DNA of 64,000 nt from positions 205,574-269,573 of the forward strand of contig NZ_QJVD01000002.1 of the NCBI RefSeq assembly GCF_003219815.1. The letters are read 5' to 3'. The notes under the pieces are model-generated. The model did not search any database. It was not told the origin of the DNA and saw nothing but the letters and a program-made list of their open reading frames with translations. Both the position numbers and the translations under genes were made by a program. Source of the stretch: Arthrobacter livingstonensis (GTDB lineage: Bacteria; Actinomycetota; Actinomycetes; Actinomycetales; Micrococcaceae). Each line of letters starts with the position of its first letter. The first letter of the stretch is position 1. Positions 42,614 through 54,097 of this stretch are shown here, one piece after another.

Positions 42614-43059
42614 CACCGCGTCCGGCGCAGGACGGCCCAGGCCCACCAGGCAACCAGGGCAGTGGCCACGGCGATTCCGTACAGCCACACCGTCCCCTGG
42701 ATGTTGGCCGAAATCATGCCGAAGGCTCCGCGCTGCAGGGACAGCACGCCCGCGCACAGGTACGCCGCGGCGCCGCAGAGCACCACCGTCCAGGAATTCC
42801 GGCTCCACAAACCCACAAAAAGTTCGACGGCGGCTAGCAGCACCAGCGCTGCCACGGAGCCCAGCGGAATGGCAAAGCCGTTCCCGTACCAGGCGTGTCC
42901 GTGCAGCGAAGTTCCCAAAAGGCCCGCGCCGATTCCCGCACCAATGGCTGCAGCAATCACAGCCCACCGGCGCGGCGGCGGCAGCGGCCTGCCCTCCGCG
43001 GGCCCGCCGGGCTCCGCAGGCCAGCCGGACTCTGCGGGCCCGTTCACAGGACGCCGCAA
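42613..43059 (-). CDS. Membrane protein downstream of mshB (DUF6113-like)
   Basis: A 148-residue protein with a Pro/Gly-rich cytosolic start and four membrane helices (about 33-52, 65-85, 91-108, 120-142). It overlaps the end of mshB by 16 bases, so the genes are coupled. Small membrane proteins directly after mshB are common in actinobacteria, annotated DUF6113 or hypothetical. No residue pattern suggests an enzyme. Confidence 0.72.
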   Translation of the reverse strand: MRRPVNGPAESGWPAEPGGPAEGRPLPPPRRWAVIAAAIGAGIGAGLLGTSLHGHAWYGNGFAIPLGSVAALVLLAAVELFVGLWSRNSWTVVLCGAAAYLCAGVLSLQRGAFGMISANIQGTVWLYGIAVATALVAWWAWAVLRRTR

Positions 43060-43943
43060 ACGGACGGAGGCGGCGCCAACTCCACAAATTCCTCGACGCC
43101 GGAAATGTCCCTCCAGACGTCGTCGGAGAGTGCATACCGGTCCCCGTCCACGACAACCTGCGTCCGGTGCTCCCTCATGGCGGCAGCCTTTGCGGCCTTG
43201 TTTCCCGCCACGGAAATGCGTGGCACGCCCGGTTCCAGGGGACGTTCGGGCCGGTCACTGACAATGGCAAACACGTGCGGGACGTCCCAGCCCGGCGCGT
43301 CCCCGGCATCACGGGCCGCCAGGTTCAGTGCCGCCATGGTGAGCTGGTGCGTGCGGACATGGTCCGGATGACCGTAGCCGCCGTCGGCCGAATACGTCAC
43401 CACTGCATCCGGGCGCAGGGCACGGATCGCCGAGGCCACCAGGGCCGCCTCCCCCGCCAGAGGTTCGCGGGACAGAGATCCCGCCAGAACTGTTGTGGCG
43501 GCCACGGCGCGGCCGTCGGTGCCCCATTGCATCCCGGAATCACGGAACACTACCTCACCCGAGGCCGGCGCAGCCAACCCCTGGCCCAGCCAGAGGTGTT
43601 CACCGACTCCCAATGCGGCCAGGGCGGAAGCCAGTTCCCGTTCCCGCTCACGGGCCAGCCCCGTGCCGTCGGCAGGCGGGGCAACCGGTCCGGTCCCGGC
43701 GTCGTCCATGCCCGCCTCCTGCGGAAGGCGCAGCTGCCGCCCCACCTCGAGGTGGCCCAGTTCCGGCGGAATGACCTCACCCAGCTCCCCGCGCGTACAG
43801 GTCAGCAGCACCACGCGGGCGCCGGCCGCGGCATAGGCGGCCATGGTGGCGCCGGTGACGAGGGTTTCGTCGTCCGGGTGCGCATGGACAAAAAGCAGCG
43901 TGGCGTCCGGGCCCACTCCGGGCAGCAACGTGGGGTTCTCCAT
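43044..43943 (-). CDS. mshB: Mycothiol precursor deacetylase MshB
   Basis: A 299-residue LmbE/PIG-L-fold zinc deacetylase. The zinc and catalytic motif is HAHPDDETLVTGATMAAYAA (AHPDDE), with the third ligand in GGYGHPDHVRTHQLT. The enzyme deacetylates GlcNAc-inositol to GlcN-inositol in mycothiol synthesis, marking the host as an actinobacterium; length and ordering match MshB rather than the Mca amidase, which is otherwise similar. The ATG at 43943 lies 7 bases after TAGATT, so it is leaderless or nearly so. The 30-residue upstream extension in the open frame has no support. Confidence 0.9.
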   Translation of the reverse strand: MENPTLLPGVGPDATLLFVHAHPDDETLVTGATMAAYAAAGARVVLLTCTRGELGEVIPPELGHLEVGRQLRLPQEAGMDDAGTGPVAPPADGTGLARERERELASALAALGVGEHLWLGQGLAAPASGEVVFRDSGMQWGTDGRAVAATTVLAGSLSREPLAGEAALVASAIRALRPDAVVTYSADGGYGHPDHVRTHQLTMAALNLAARDAGDAPGWDVPHVFAIVSDRPERPLEPGVPRISVAGNKAAKAAAMREHRTQVVVDGDRYALSDDVWRDISGVEEFVELAPPPSVCGVL

Positions 43944-43950
43944 GGCTCCC

Positions 43951-43956
43951 AATCTA
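43951..43956 (-). promoter_or_regulatory. Leaderless -10 box for mshB
   Basis: TAGATT on the minus strand, 7 bases before the ATG at 43943. A GGGAG lies between them but too close to the ATG to be a good ribosome-binding site. Confidence 0.45.
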
Positions 43957-44017
43957 CCCGCAGGCGCCCGGGCGCCTCCACCGCAGATCCGCAACGCGCA
44001 GACGCAGGACGGAAACG

Positions 44018-44062
44018 CCAAGGGCCGGCGCATCCGCGGAGAGTGGATGCGCCGGCCCTTGG
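44018..44062 (-). terminator. Terminator of the opp operon
   Basis: A perfect 18-bp inverted repeat (44018-44035 with 44045-44062, CCAAGGGCCGGCGCATCC) around a 9-base loop, 24 bases after the stop of the double ATPase. Confidence 0.85.
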
Positions 44063-44086
44063 TGCCGCAATTGCAGTTGCTGTCCG

Positions 44087-45921
<1,835 letters not shown>

Positions 45922-45925
<4 letters not shown>

Positions 45926-46935
45926 CGCTTCCTTGCTTTGGGGTCGAGCGCATCACGCAGGGCGTCACCGAGCATGATGAAGCTCAGGACAGTGATGGAC
46001 AGTGCCACGGCGGGCCACAGCAGCACGGCGGGATTGTTGCGCACTTGGGGCTGGGCGTTGGCAATGTCATTGCCCCAGGACATGATGGTGTCCGGCAGCC
46101 CGATGCCCAGGAATGACAGCGTGGCCTCTGCAACGATGAACGTCCCCAGTGAGATGCTGGCCACCACGATGATGGGTGCCAGCGAGTTCGGCACCACGTG
46201 GCGCACCAGTGCGCTGAAGCGGGACAATCCCAGTGCCTTCGCGGCGGTCACAAAGTCCGCATTGCGGTTTTCAATGACGGCACCGCGGGTGATGCGGGCA
46301 ATTTGCGGCCAACCGAAGATGACCAGCACCAGGACCACCGTCCACACGCTGCGGTTGTCGCGGAAGGCGGGCAGCTGCATCATGACGATGGCGCCGAGGA
46401 TCAGCGGCAGGGCGAAGAAGATGTCGCCCAGTCGGGCCAGGATGGCATCGATCCAGCCGCCGTAGAAGCCGGCCAGGGCGCCCATGATGCCGCCAATGAT
46501 GAGCACACCGATCGTGGTGAACACACCAACCATGAGGGAGGCGCGCGTGCCGTAGATCATGCGTGAATACACGTCACACCCCTGCAGGGTGAAGCCCATC
46601 GGGTGGCCCGCGCGGGCTCCCTCGGCTGAATTGTCCAAGGTGCAGCTGGTGGGGTCAACGCTGGCGAACCATTGCGGGAAGAAGGCCACGACCAGCACCA
46701 CCACGATCAGCAGGGCCGAAATGAGGAAGAGCGGCTGCTTGCGCAGGTTCCGCCATGCTTCCGCCCACAGGCTCAGCGGGGCCGCGGTTTCATCCACGTT
46801 GTCGATCGCTGCCAGTGGCGTGTCCTCCAACGGGGCCACAAAGTGTTCAATGACGCGACTGGACTTTTTTCCCTGGCGCGCCGCCGGGATTACCGGCTTG
46901 GTCAGGTCAGTATCAGGTGTCAGTTTCTCAGACAT
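45922..46935 (-). CDS. Oligopeptide ABC transporter permease (OppC type)
   Basis: A 337-residue permease with a cytosolic N-terminus of about 65 residues, an OppC-type first helix (PLFLISALLIVVVLVVAFFP), an external loop, and a binding-protein-dependent transport domain with the EAA-like segment FVTAAKALGLSRFSALVRHV and PNSLAPIIVVASISLGTFIV. It pairs with the OppB-type permease. The ATG at 46935 overlaps the upstream permease stop by 8 bases; the longer open frame overlaps further and is not used. Confidence 0.9.
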
Positions 46936-47854
46936 AGCGAATCCTTGGGTCGAGCCAGGCGTACAAGAGGTCCACGACGAGGTTGGCCACCACAAAGACG
47001 ATGACCAGGATGCCGACAACCGCCACGACTGTGGGGGTTTCCCCGTTTTGGATGGCCTTGTACAGCAGGTTGCCGATGCCGGGGACGTTGAAGATGCCTT
47101 CGGTGACAATGGCCCCGCCCATGAGGGAGCCGAGGTCCGCGCCGAGGAAGGTGACAACAGGGATGAGCGAGTTGCGCAGGATGTGCACCACTACGACTCG
47201 CCGGCGGCTCAGGCCCTTGGCCGTTGCCGTGCGCACGTAGTCGGCGCTCATGTTCTCACTGACGGAGGCACGCGTGAGCCTGATGACGTAGGCCAGGGAC
47301 ACGAGCCCCAGCACGAGGGCGGGCAGGACCAATTCGTTCAGCGGCGCAGCCCCGCTGACCGTGGGCTTGGCCCACCCGAGCTGGACGCCAACCACGAGCT
47401 GCAGCACGAAGCCCAGGACGAAGACGGGGACGGCGATGACCACGAGGGATGCGACAAGGACGGTGCTGTCAAACAGCTTGCCCTTGCGCAGCCCGGCGAT
47501 GACCCCGAAAAAGACACCGAAGATGGCTTCGAAGGCCAGGGCCATGACGGCCAGCCGGGCGGTGACGGGGTAGGCGCGGCCGATGACGTCGGAGACTGCT
47601 TGGCCGGAGAACGTCTGCCCGAGGTTGAGCGTCACCAGGTTCTTCAGGTACAGGCCGTACTGGACCCAGAATGGCTGGTCCAGGTTGTATTGGGCCCGGA
47701 GTGCCGCTTCGACGGCCGGGGCCATCGGCTTGCCGCCGGACAGGGCCGCAATGGGATCTCCGGGGGTTGCAAAGACAAGGAAATACACCAGCAGCGTGGC
47801 CCCAAAAAAGACGGGAATCAGCTGCAGAAAGCGGCGGAGAGTGAACATCACCAT
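46928..47854 (-). CDS. Oligopeptide ABC transporter permease (OppB type)
   Basis: A 308-residue permease starting MVMFTLRRFLQLIPVFFGAT, the near-universal OppB/DppB opening, then FATPGDPIAAL. The transmembrane domain ends in ENMSADYVRTATAKGLSRRR (EAA loop) and LDPRIRYV, the family C-terminus. With OppC it forms the channel. GGGAGGGG lies about 9 bases before the ATG. The binding-protein gene lies upstream across a terminator. Confidence 0.9.
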   Translation of the reverse strand: MVMFTLRRFLQLIPVFFGATLLVYFLVFATPGDPIAALSGGKPMAPAVEAALRAQYNLDQPFWVQYGLYLKNLVTLNLGQTFSGQAVSDVIGRAYPVTARLAVMALAFEAIFGVFFGVIAGLRKGKLFDSTVLVASLVVIAVPVFVLGFVLQLVVGVQLGWAKPTVSGAAPLNELVLPALVLGLVSLAYVIRLTRASVSENMSADYVRTATAKGLSRRRVVVVHILRNSLIPVVTFLGADLGSLMGGAIVTEGIFNVPGIGNLLYKAIQNGETPTVVAVVGILVIVFVVANLVVDLLYAWLDPRIRYV

Positions 47855-48003
47855 TGTGGCGTCACCCCTCCCCGGATCCCGAAACGCAAATCGTTCATGA
47901 AATTACCTGTTCAAGTAGTGGACGGCACTGGAGGACTTGCGGGATCGCCGCTACGCCTCCAGTACGAAAAGTAACACAGGAGTGCATGGTTCAGACAGTA
48001 AAA

Positions 48004-48031
48004 GGGGACCCGGCACCTAGGCCGGGTCCCC
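48004..48031 (-). terminator. Hairpin after oppA
   Basis: GGGGACCCGGC pairs perfectly with GCCGGGTCCCC over 11 bases around a 6-base loop. It lies between oppA and the permease genes and may raise oppA output over the rest. Confidence 0.8.
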
Positions 48032-48056
48032 CATTCATGCCAAAGTACTAGGAAAG

Positions 48057-49694
48057 TTACTTAGCGGTAATTTCGTAGTACAGCGGAACGCCGTTCCAGC
48101 CGAACTGCACTGTGTTGACGTTGTTGCTCCACACGCCCTGGACTGCCTGGTACCACAGCGGTACGACCGGCAGGTCCTTGAGCAGGATTTCCTGGGACTG
48201 GTTGAAGATCTTGTTGCCCTCTTCAACACTCTTGGCCGACAGGCCTTCCTTCAGCTTCGCGTCAAAGGCAGCGCTGGAGTAGTCGCCGTCGTTGGACCCT
48301 GCCCCGGTGCCGTACAGCGGGCCGAGGAAGTTGTACAGGGACGGGTAGTCGGCCTGCCAGCCGGCGCGGGAAGCGCCGGTGAGCGCCTTCTTGTTTACCA
48401 GGTCGCGCATCTGCTTGAACGTGGCGATCGGGTTCAGCTGAGCCTTGATTCCCAGGGTGGTGGCAATCTGGTTGGCCATGGCCGTGATGTATTCCTTGTT
48501 GCCGGCGCCATCAATATTGGACGTGATGGTGAAGACCTTGCCGGCCGGCCACGGGCTGATCTTGTCGGCCGCGGCCCACAGTTCCTTGGCCTTGGCCGCG
48601 TTGAACTTCAGGACATCGCTGCCGGGCAGGTTGGCGTCATAGCCGTCCAATACGGGCGAGGTGAAGTCGACAGCAGGCTTCTTGTTACCGTAGAAGATCT
48701 TGTCGATGATCTGCTGGCGGTTGATCGACATCGAGATTGCCTGGCGGCGCATCATGCCGGCTTCACCCTTGAACTCAGGGAGGTAGCTTGGGATCGTCAT
48801 GGTGGCGTTGCCGGCGTACGGCTGGTTGACAAAACGGTCCTTGAAGTCCGTCTTGAAGTTCTGCAGTCCGCTCGGCGGCACCTGGTCAAGGACATCCAGG
48901 TTGTCGGACTGCACGTCCGTGTAGGCGGCGTCCGGGCTGTTGTACAGCTTGAACGTCACACCACCGTTTTTGGCCTTGCGCGGTCCCTTGTACTTCTCGT
49001 TGGGGACCAGGGTAACGGAAACGTTGTGCTTCCAGCCGTCAGCCGCCAGCTTGTAGGGGCCGTCGCCGACCGGGTTCTCGCCGAATGCCTTCGTGTCCTT
49101 GTACGCGGACTCCGGCAGCGGGTAGAACGCCGTGTAGCCAAGGCGCAGCGGGAAGTCGGATTCGGGCGCGGCCAGCTCAACGGTGAAGGTGGTGTCATCC
49201 ACAACCTTCAGCCCTTCCATGGTGTCCAGGGTGGACTTTTCGGCGCTGACCTTGTCGTAGCCCTTGATGGACTCGAAGAAGTAGCTGTTCAGCTGTGTGT
49301 TCTTGGCGGCTGCACCGAAGTTCCAGGCATCCACAAAGTTCTTTGCCGTGATCGGTGAGCCGTCGCTGAACGTCTCGCCGGACTTGATCTTGATGGTGTA
49401 GTTCTGGGAGTCCTTGGTCTCAATGGACTGTGCCAGTTCGTTGACGATCTTGCCCTTGGCGTCGTAGCTGACCAGACCGGAGAAGAGCAGGTCCATGACG
49501 CGGCCGCCACCAACTTCGTTGGTGTTGGCGGGCAGCAGTCCGTTTTGCGGCTCGGTGCTGTTGGCGGTGATCGCCTTGCTGGTGTTGCCGCCGCCGGCAG
49601 AGTTGCCGCCGCCGGATGTGCCACCGCATGCGGTGAGGGACATGGCAAGTACAGCTGCCACGCCCAGTGCTTTGGAAGTGCGCGAGAAACGCAT
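48057..49694 (-). CDS. Oligopeptide-binding lipoprotein (family 5)
   Basis: A 545-residue lipoprotein with lipobox SLTAC (Cys23) and a Gly/Ser-rich spacer. The mature family 5 solute-binding domain shows GRVMDLLFSGLVSYDAKGKI, FSDGSPITAKNFVDAWNFG (the SBP_bac_5 signature) and RQAISMSINRQQIIDKIFYG. It captures oligopeptides for the permease/ATPase genes downstream in the same direction. AGGAGG lies 5 bases before the ATG. A hairpin separates it from the permease genes, as in many transporter operons. Confidence 0.9.
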   Translation of the reverse strand: MRFSRTSKALGVAAVLAMSLTACGGTSGGGNSAGGGNTSKAITANSTEPQNGLLPANTNEVGGGRVMDLLFSGLVSYDAKGKIVNELAQSIETKDSQNYTIKIKSGETFSDGSPITAKNFVDAWNFGAAAKNTQLNSYFFESIKGYDKVSAEKSTLDTMEGLKVVDDTTFTVELAAPESDFPLRLGYTAFYPLPESAYKDTKAFGENPVGDGPYKLAADGWKHNVSVTLVPNEKYKGPRKAKNGGVTFKLYNSPDAAYTDVQSDNLDVLDQVPPSGLQNFKTDFKDRFVNQPYAGNATMTIPSYLPEFKGEAGMMRRQAISMSINRQQIIDKIFYGNKKPAVDFTSPVLDGYDANLPGSDVLKFNAAKAKELWAAADKISPWPAGKVFTITSNIDGAGNKEYITAMANQIATTLGIKAQLNPIATFKQMRDLVNKKALTGASRAGWQADYPSLYNFLGPLYGTGAGSNDGDYSSAAFDAKLKEGLSAKSVEEGNKIFNQSQEILLKDLPVVPLWYQAVQGVWSNNVNTVQFGWNGVPLYYEITAK

Positions 49695-49865
49695 TCCGCC
49701 TCCTTGGTTATGAAATGGATTCGAGCTGAAACCATCAAACAGCTGGTTCGCCTTTGAACGTCAACGTGTCTCAACTCATACCGGTCAAGGCTACCCGGAA
49801 TTGGTTACCAGCAAGTAATCCAAAGCACATCACGCCCAGATCTTTACCGAGATGAAACCTTAAAG

Positions 49866-49906
49866 GCCGGCAGCCCGCCTCCTCAGAGAGGGGACGGGCT
49901 GCCGGC
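49866..49906 (-). terminator. Terminator after typA
   Basis: GCCGGCAGCCCG (49866-49877) pairs perfectly with CGGGCTGCCGGC (49895-49906) around a 17-base loop, 20 bases past the typA stop. Confidence 0.8.
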
Positions 49907-49925
49907 AATTGCAGGTATTGGTTGC

Positions 49926-51842
49926 TTACGCCTTGGCGCGGCTGCGGAAGGCCTTGGCGCGCTCGGAAGCGTCCAGGATGAGCTTGCGGATGCGGATGGA
50001 CTCCGGAGTCACCTCGACACACTCGTCTTCGCGGGCGAATTCGAGGGACTCTTCCAGCGTGAGGTTGCGCGGCGGGGTCATGTTCTCAAAGGTGTCCGAG
50101 GAAGCAGCACGCATGTTGGTGAGCTGCTTTTCCTTGGTGATGTTCACGTCCATGTCATCGGCGCGTGAGTTCTCGCCAACGATCATGCCCTCGTAGACCT
50201 CGGAGGTGGGCTGCACGAAGAAGTTCATGCGTTCCTGGAGCTTGATCATCGCGAACGGGGTGACCACGCCAGAACGGTCAGCCACGATCGAACCGTTGGT
50301 GCGGTACTCGATGGGGCCGGCCCACGGCTCGTAGCCTTCGGAGATGGACGCTCCAATGCCGGCACCGCGGGTGTCGGTCATGAAGCGGGTGCGGAAACCG
50401 ATCAGGCCACGGGCCGGAACGATGAATTCCATGCGGCACCAGCCGGTGCCGTGGTTGGCCATGTTGACCATACGGCCCTTGCGTGCGGCCATCAGCTGCG
50501 TCACGGAGCCGAGGTATTCCTCGGGGACGTCGATGGTCATGTGCTCCATGGGCTCGTGGGTCTTGCCGTCGACCTGCTTGGTCACAACCTGCGGCTTGCC
50601 GACGGTCAGCTCGAAACCTTCGCGGCGCATCTGCTCCACAAGAATGGCCAGTGCCAGCTCGCCACGGCCCTGAACTTCCCAAGCGTCGGGGCGCTCGGTG
50701 GGGAGAACCTTCAGCGAGACGTTACCCACCAGTTCCTTGTCAAGGCGGTCCTTGACCTGGCGGGCGGTGACCTTGTGGCCCTTGACGCGGCCGGCGATCG
50801 GGGAGGTGTTGATACCGATGGTCATGGAGATGGCCGGCGGGTCAACCGTGATCAGCGGCAGCGGCTGCGGGTTTTCCAAGTCGGTGAGGGTTTCACCAAT
50901 GGTGATGTCCTCGATACCGGCGACGGCGACGATTTCGCCGGGGCCTGCGGATTCGGCAGGAACGCGGGTCAGGGCCTGGGTGGCCAGCAGTTCGGTGATC
51001 TTGACGGGTTTGATGGTTCCGTCGTGGCGGCACCAGGCAACTGTCTGGCCCTTGCGCAGGGTGCCGTTGAAAATGCGCAGCAGTGCCAGGCGGCCCAGGA
51101 ACGGGGAAGCGTCAAGGTTGGTCACGTGCGCCTGCAGGACACCCTCGGGGTTGTAGCGCGGGGCGGGAATGTGGTCCACGATCGTCTTGAACAGCGGCTC
51201 AAGGTCCTCGTTGTCCGGGGCGGCGCCGTTTTCCGGCTGCGTCAGGGAGGCGCGGCCCAGCTTGCCGGAGGCGTAGACGACCGGGACGTTCAGGACGGCG
51301 TCGAGGTCCAGGTCCGGAACTTCGTCAGCCATGTCGGAAGCCAAGCCCAGGAGCAGGTCCATGGACTCGGCAACGACCTCGTCGATGCGCGCATCGGGGC
51401 GGTCGGTCTTGTTGACGAGCAGGATTACGGGCAGCTTGGCGGCCAGCGCCTTGCGCAGCACAAAACGGGTCTGGGGCAGGGGGCCCTCGGAGGCGTCAAC
51501 GAGGAGCACCACGCCGTCCACCATGGACAGGCCACGCTCGACCTCGCCACCGAAGTCCGCGTGGCCGGGGGTGTCAATGACGTTGATGGTCATGACCTGG
51601 CCATCAGCGGACGGTCCGTTGTAGGCAACCGTGGTGTTCTTGGCCAAAATGGTGATGCCTTTTTCGCGCTCCAGGTCTCCGGTATCCATGGCGCGTTCGG
51701 CAACATTGCTATGCTCGGCAAATGAGTGCGTCTGCTTGAGCATGGCGTCGACCAGGGTGGTCTTGCCATGGTCAACGTGCGCCACAATGGCGACGTTGCG
51801 CAGGTCATTGCGCGAGGCAGTGTTGAGGGAAGTATCGCTCAT
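49926..51842 (-). CDS. typA: Ribosome-associated GTPase TypA/BipA
   Basis: A 638-residue translational GTPase. G1 is AHVDHGKTTLVDAML, G2 lies in DTGDLEREKGITILAKNTT, G3 is DTPGHADFGGEVERGL, G4 NKTDRPDAR. EF-G-like domains III and V (VKGHKVTARQVKDRLDKELV, PEEYLGSVTQLMAARKGRMV) and the BipA-specific C-terminal domain (STEVYEGMIVGENSRADDMD) follow. It binds the 70S ribosome under stress and helps 50S assembly at low temperature. It is a single-gene unit between the two peptide-binding lipoprotein genes, all on the minus strand. Confidence 0.95.
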   Translation of the reverse strand: MSDTSLNTASRNDLRNVAIVAHVDHGKTTLVDAMLKQTHSFAEHSNVAERAMDTGDLEREKGITILAKNTTVAYNGPSADGQVMTINVIDTPGHADFGGEVERGLSMVDGVVLLVDASEGPLPQTRFVLRKALAAKLPVILLVNKTDRPDARIDEVVAESMDLLLGLASDMADEVPDLDLDAVLNVPVVYASGKLGRASLTQPENGAAPDNEDLEPLFKTIVDHIPAPRYNPEGVLQAHVTNLDASPFLGRLALLRIFNGTLRKGQTVAWCRHDGTIKPVKITELLATQALTRVPAESAGPGEIVAVAGIEDITIGETLTDLENPQPLPLITVDPPAISMTIGINTSPIAGRVKGHKVTARQVKDRLDKELVGNVSLKVLPTERPDAWEVQGRGELALAILVEQMRREGFELTVGKPQVVTKQVDGKTHEPMEHMTIDVPEEYLGSVTQLMAARKGRMVNMANHGTGWCRMEFIVPARGLIGFRTRFMTDTRGAGIGASISEGYEPWAGPIEYRTNGSIVADRSGVVTPFAMIKLQERMNFFVQPTSEVYEGMIVGENSRADDMDVNITKEKQLTNMRAASSDTFENMTPPRNLTLEESLEFAREDECVEVTPESIRIRKLILDASERAKAFRSRAKA

Positions 51843-52055
51843 GCGTGAAGACTCGTTTCAGTTGGGCCCGGCTGCAGGCCCGAAGTGGGGCGACGGCAGA
51901 AAGTCACATTTATGTTTGGCCGTGATTATCGGCAGATAACACCATTCTAGACGTAGTGCCAATTCCGGCCTAGTCACTTTATCGCATGACGGCCAGGTTT
52001 TCGTCACACCCCGGCCGGCGGATCCCGGCCGCAAGGGGCATTTTCCCCTCAAAGC

Positions 52056-52104
52056 ACGACGGCGGCAGGCCGGTTCCGTGACCAAACTCACCTGCCGCCG
52101 TCGT
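52056..52104 (-). terminator. Terminator after second binding-protein gene
   Basis: ACGACGGCGGCAGG (52056-52069) pairs perfectly with CCTGCCGCCGTCGT (52091-52104) across 21 bases, 47 bases after the stop. Confidence 0.75.
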
Positions 52105-52150
52105 ACCCTGCGGGGCTCCCTGGAGGGACCGGGCGGGCTCGGGGCGCAAC

Positions 52151-53941
52151 CTACTTGACGTATTTCCAATCCCACACGTTCCACCACACGCCGACGGCGA
52201 CCGGAGAATACTTCACGCCGTTTACGTGCGGGCCGTTTGCGGCAAGGCCGCTGCGCTGGAACAGCGGCAGTCCGTAGCCTGCCCCGAACACCAGCTTGTC
52301 GATCTGCATTTTCAGGGCGTTCTGCTTGGCATCATCCGGTTCCTGGGCAAGCTGTTCGGTCAGCTGGTCAACCACGGTGTTGGAGAAATTGTTCAGGTTG
52401 GAAACCGCCCCGGTGCGGAAGATCTGGGGCACCTGCTCGGAACCGGTGGGGTTGCTGGTCCAGCCGTACAGGGCGACGTCGAACGCGCCTGCCTTGAGCG
52501 CGGACAGCCACTGGCCGGCACTCTTTCCCGCGTCGGTGACGCTGAAGCCGGCCAGTTCCGCGGAAGCGGTGATCAGGGCGAACTCCTTGGCCCGCACGGG
52601 ATCGTCCTTGTTGTAGAGAATCCTGATGGTGGGCTTGGCCCCGGCGAGCAGTTCCGTGGCTTGGGGGATGTCCGCCTTCGCAAAGCCGGAGCTTCCATTG
52701 CTGCTGGCCGACTCCTTGTAGGGCGTCTGGACGGCCCGGAACACAAACGAGTTGAGCACACTGGCGTTCGGGTTCAGCTGAACGGCTGCGGCGTCGACAA
52801 TGTCCTGGCGGGGCACGGTCTTCAGGAACGCCGTGCGGATGTCCGGCTTGGCAAAGACCCCCTTGAAGTTGAGCAGCGCCTGGTCAAAGCCGAGGGTGTT
52901 GCCGACCTGGGTTTGGACACCGCCGGATTTCAATTCAGCCAAAGTGGCCAGGGTTTCCTCCGTCGCCGGAGGCGAAGCGACGTCCGCGGTTTTTGCCTTC
53001 AGGGCCGCGATCTGCCCGTCCGCCTTGGCATCGTAGTGGACCGTGACGGTGTCCAGGGTGGGCACCGTGCCCCATGAGTAGTCGACGTTGCGTGTGAGCA
53101 CCAGCTCCTTGCCGGCGGTGATGCCCTTGACGAGGTAGGGGCCGTTGGACAGGGCCAGGGAGGGATCGGGCATGGACTTCGTGTCAAAGCCGGTGTTCCA
53201 AAAGTCGGCCACCTTGCGGAGCTCCGCATTTGGCCGGGCCGGAGCCGCGGGGTCGCCCTTGGGGATCCCCTGCAACAGCGCTGCCAGGGCGTTGGCGTCC
53301 TTGAGGCCCGCACGGACCGCCACGATGTGTGCCGGGATGCTCACGGTTGAGCCCAGCGCGGTTTCCCAGTCGGAGAACGGCTTGGTGTAGGTCAGGGTCA
53401 GCGAGGTGCCGTTGTCGCCAATTTCGGGCATGGACGTCTGGGACAGCCCGGTGGTGTCCCCGGCATAGTTGAAGTAGGCGCTTCCCTTGACCACCTTGAA
53501 GTTCGCATCCAGCGTTGCGTCGTTGTAGAAGCCCGAGGCGGCTGCCCACTGGAGGAGGAGGTCCGCGGCCGTGACGGGTGCGCCGTCGGACCACTGGACG
53601 CCGTCGTTGATGGTGTATTTGATGGTCAGCGGGTTGTCGGAGACCTTCTGGTACTTGCCAAATTTCTCATTTTTAACGAGCTTGAGGTCACTGTCCACGT
53701 AGTTGAATCCCGAGTGCGTGGCGTAGTCGATCCGGGCATTCGTGGCGCTCTGCCCGGTGGTACTGCCGGTATTGAAGGACGTGAAGGGCGCCGCCTCAAC
53801 TACCCTGACATTGCCGCCGGCGGCTGCCGTGGCTGCAGCCGTGGAATCCTTCGGCTCGGGCGGCGTTCCCGTGCACGCACCCAGGGCCAATACTGCGGCC
53901 AGGGCCAGGGCGAATGCCTTTGAAATGCGTCCGGCGCGCAT
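52151..53941 (-). CDS. ABC transporter family 5 substrate-binding lipoprotein
   Basis: A 596-residue lipoprotein with lipobox LGAC (Cys23). The mature part is a family 5 solute-binding protein: TVQWSDGAPVTAADLLLQWA-like region near residue 115, IKYTINDGVQWSDGAPV, and the C-terminal GAGYGLPLFQRSGLAANGPH. It belongs to the actinobacterial 'ABC transporter family substrate-binding protein' group, about 50 residues longer than OppA. No permease or ATPase adjoins it, so it may feed the opp permease encoded 5 kb away or be part of an orphan system. GGAGG lies 5 bases before the ATG. Confidence 0.88.
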   Translation of the reverse strand: MRAGRISKAFALALAAVLALGACTGTPPEPKDSTAAATAAAGGNVRVVEAAPFTSFNTGSTTGQSATNARIDYATHSGFNYVDSDLKLVKNEKFGKYQKVSDNPLTIKYTINDGVQWSDGAPVTAADLLLQWAAASGFYNDATLDANFKVVKGSAYFNYAGDTTGLSQTSMPEIGDNGTSLTLTYTKPFSDWETALGSTVSIPAHIVAVRAGLKDANALAALLQGIPKGDPAAPARPNAELRKVADFWNTGFDTKSMPDPSLALSNGPYLVKGITAGKELVLTRNVDYSWGTVPTLDTVTVHYDAKADGQIAALKAKTADVASPPATEETLATLAELKSGGVQTQVGNTLGFDQALLNFKGVFAKPDIRTAFLKTVPRQDIVDAAAVQLNPNASVLNSFVFRAVQTPYKESASSNGSSGFAKADIPQATELLAGAKPTIRILYNKDDPVRAKEFALITASAELAGFSVTDAGKSAGQWLSALKAGAFDVALYGWTSNPTGSEQVPQIFRTGAVSNLNNFSNTVVDQLTEQLAQEPDDAKQNALKMQIDKLVFGAGYGLPLFQRSGLAANGPHVNGVKYSPVAVGVWWNVWDWKYVK

Positions 53942-54097
53942 TCCACCTCCAGTTTCTTCGCTTCGTCATGGGCTTCCCGGACCGCGGGCAAGGTGCCGCG
54001 GCGGGGATTAAGCCTGTGTGACAGACTACCGCAGGGCGCCGGCCAGGCTGGCAGGGTTAGGCGTGGCCTGCACGTGGTGGGTGGCCGGCGGCGAACG

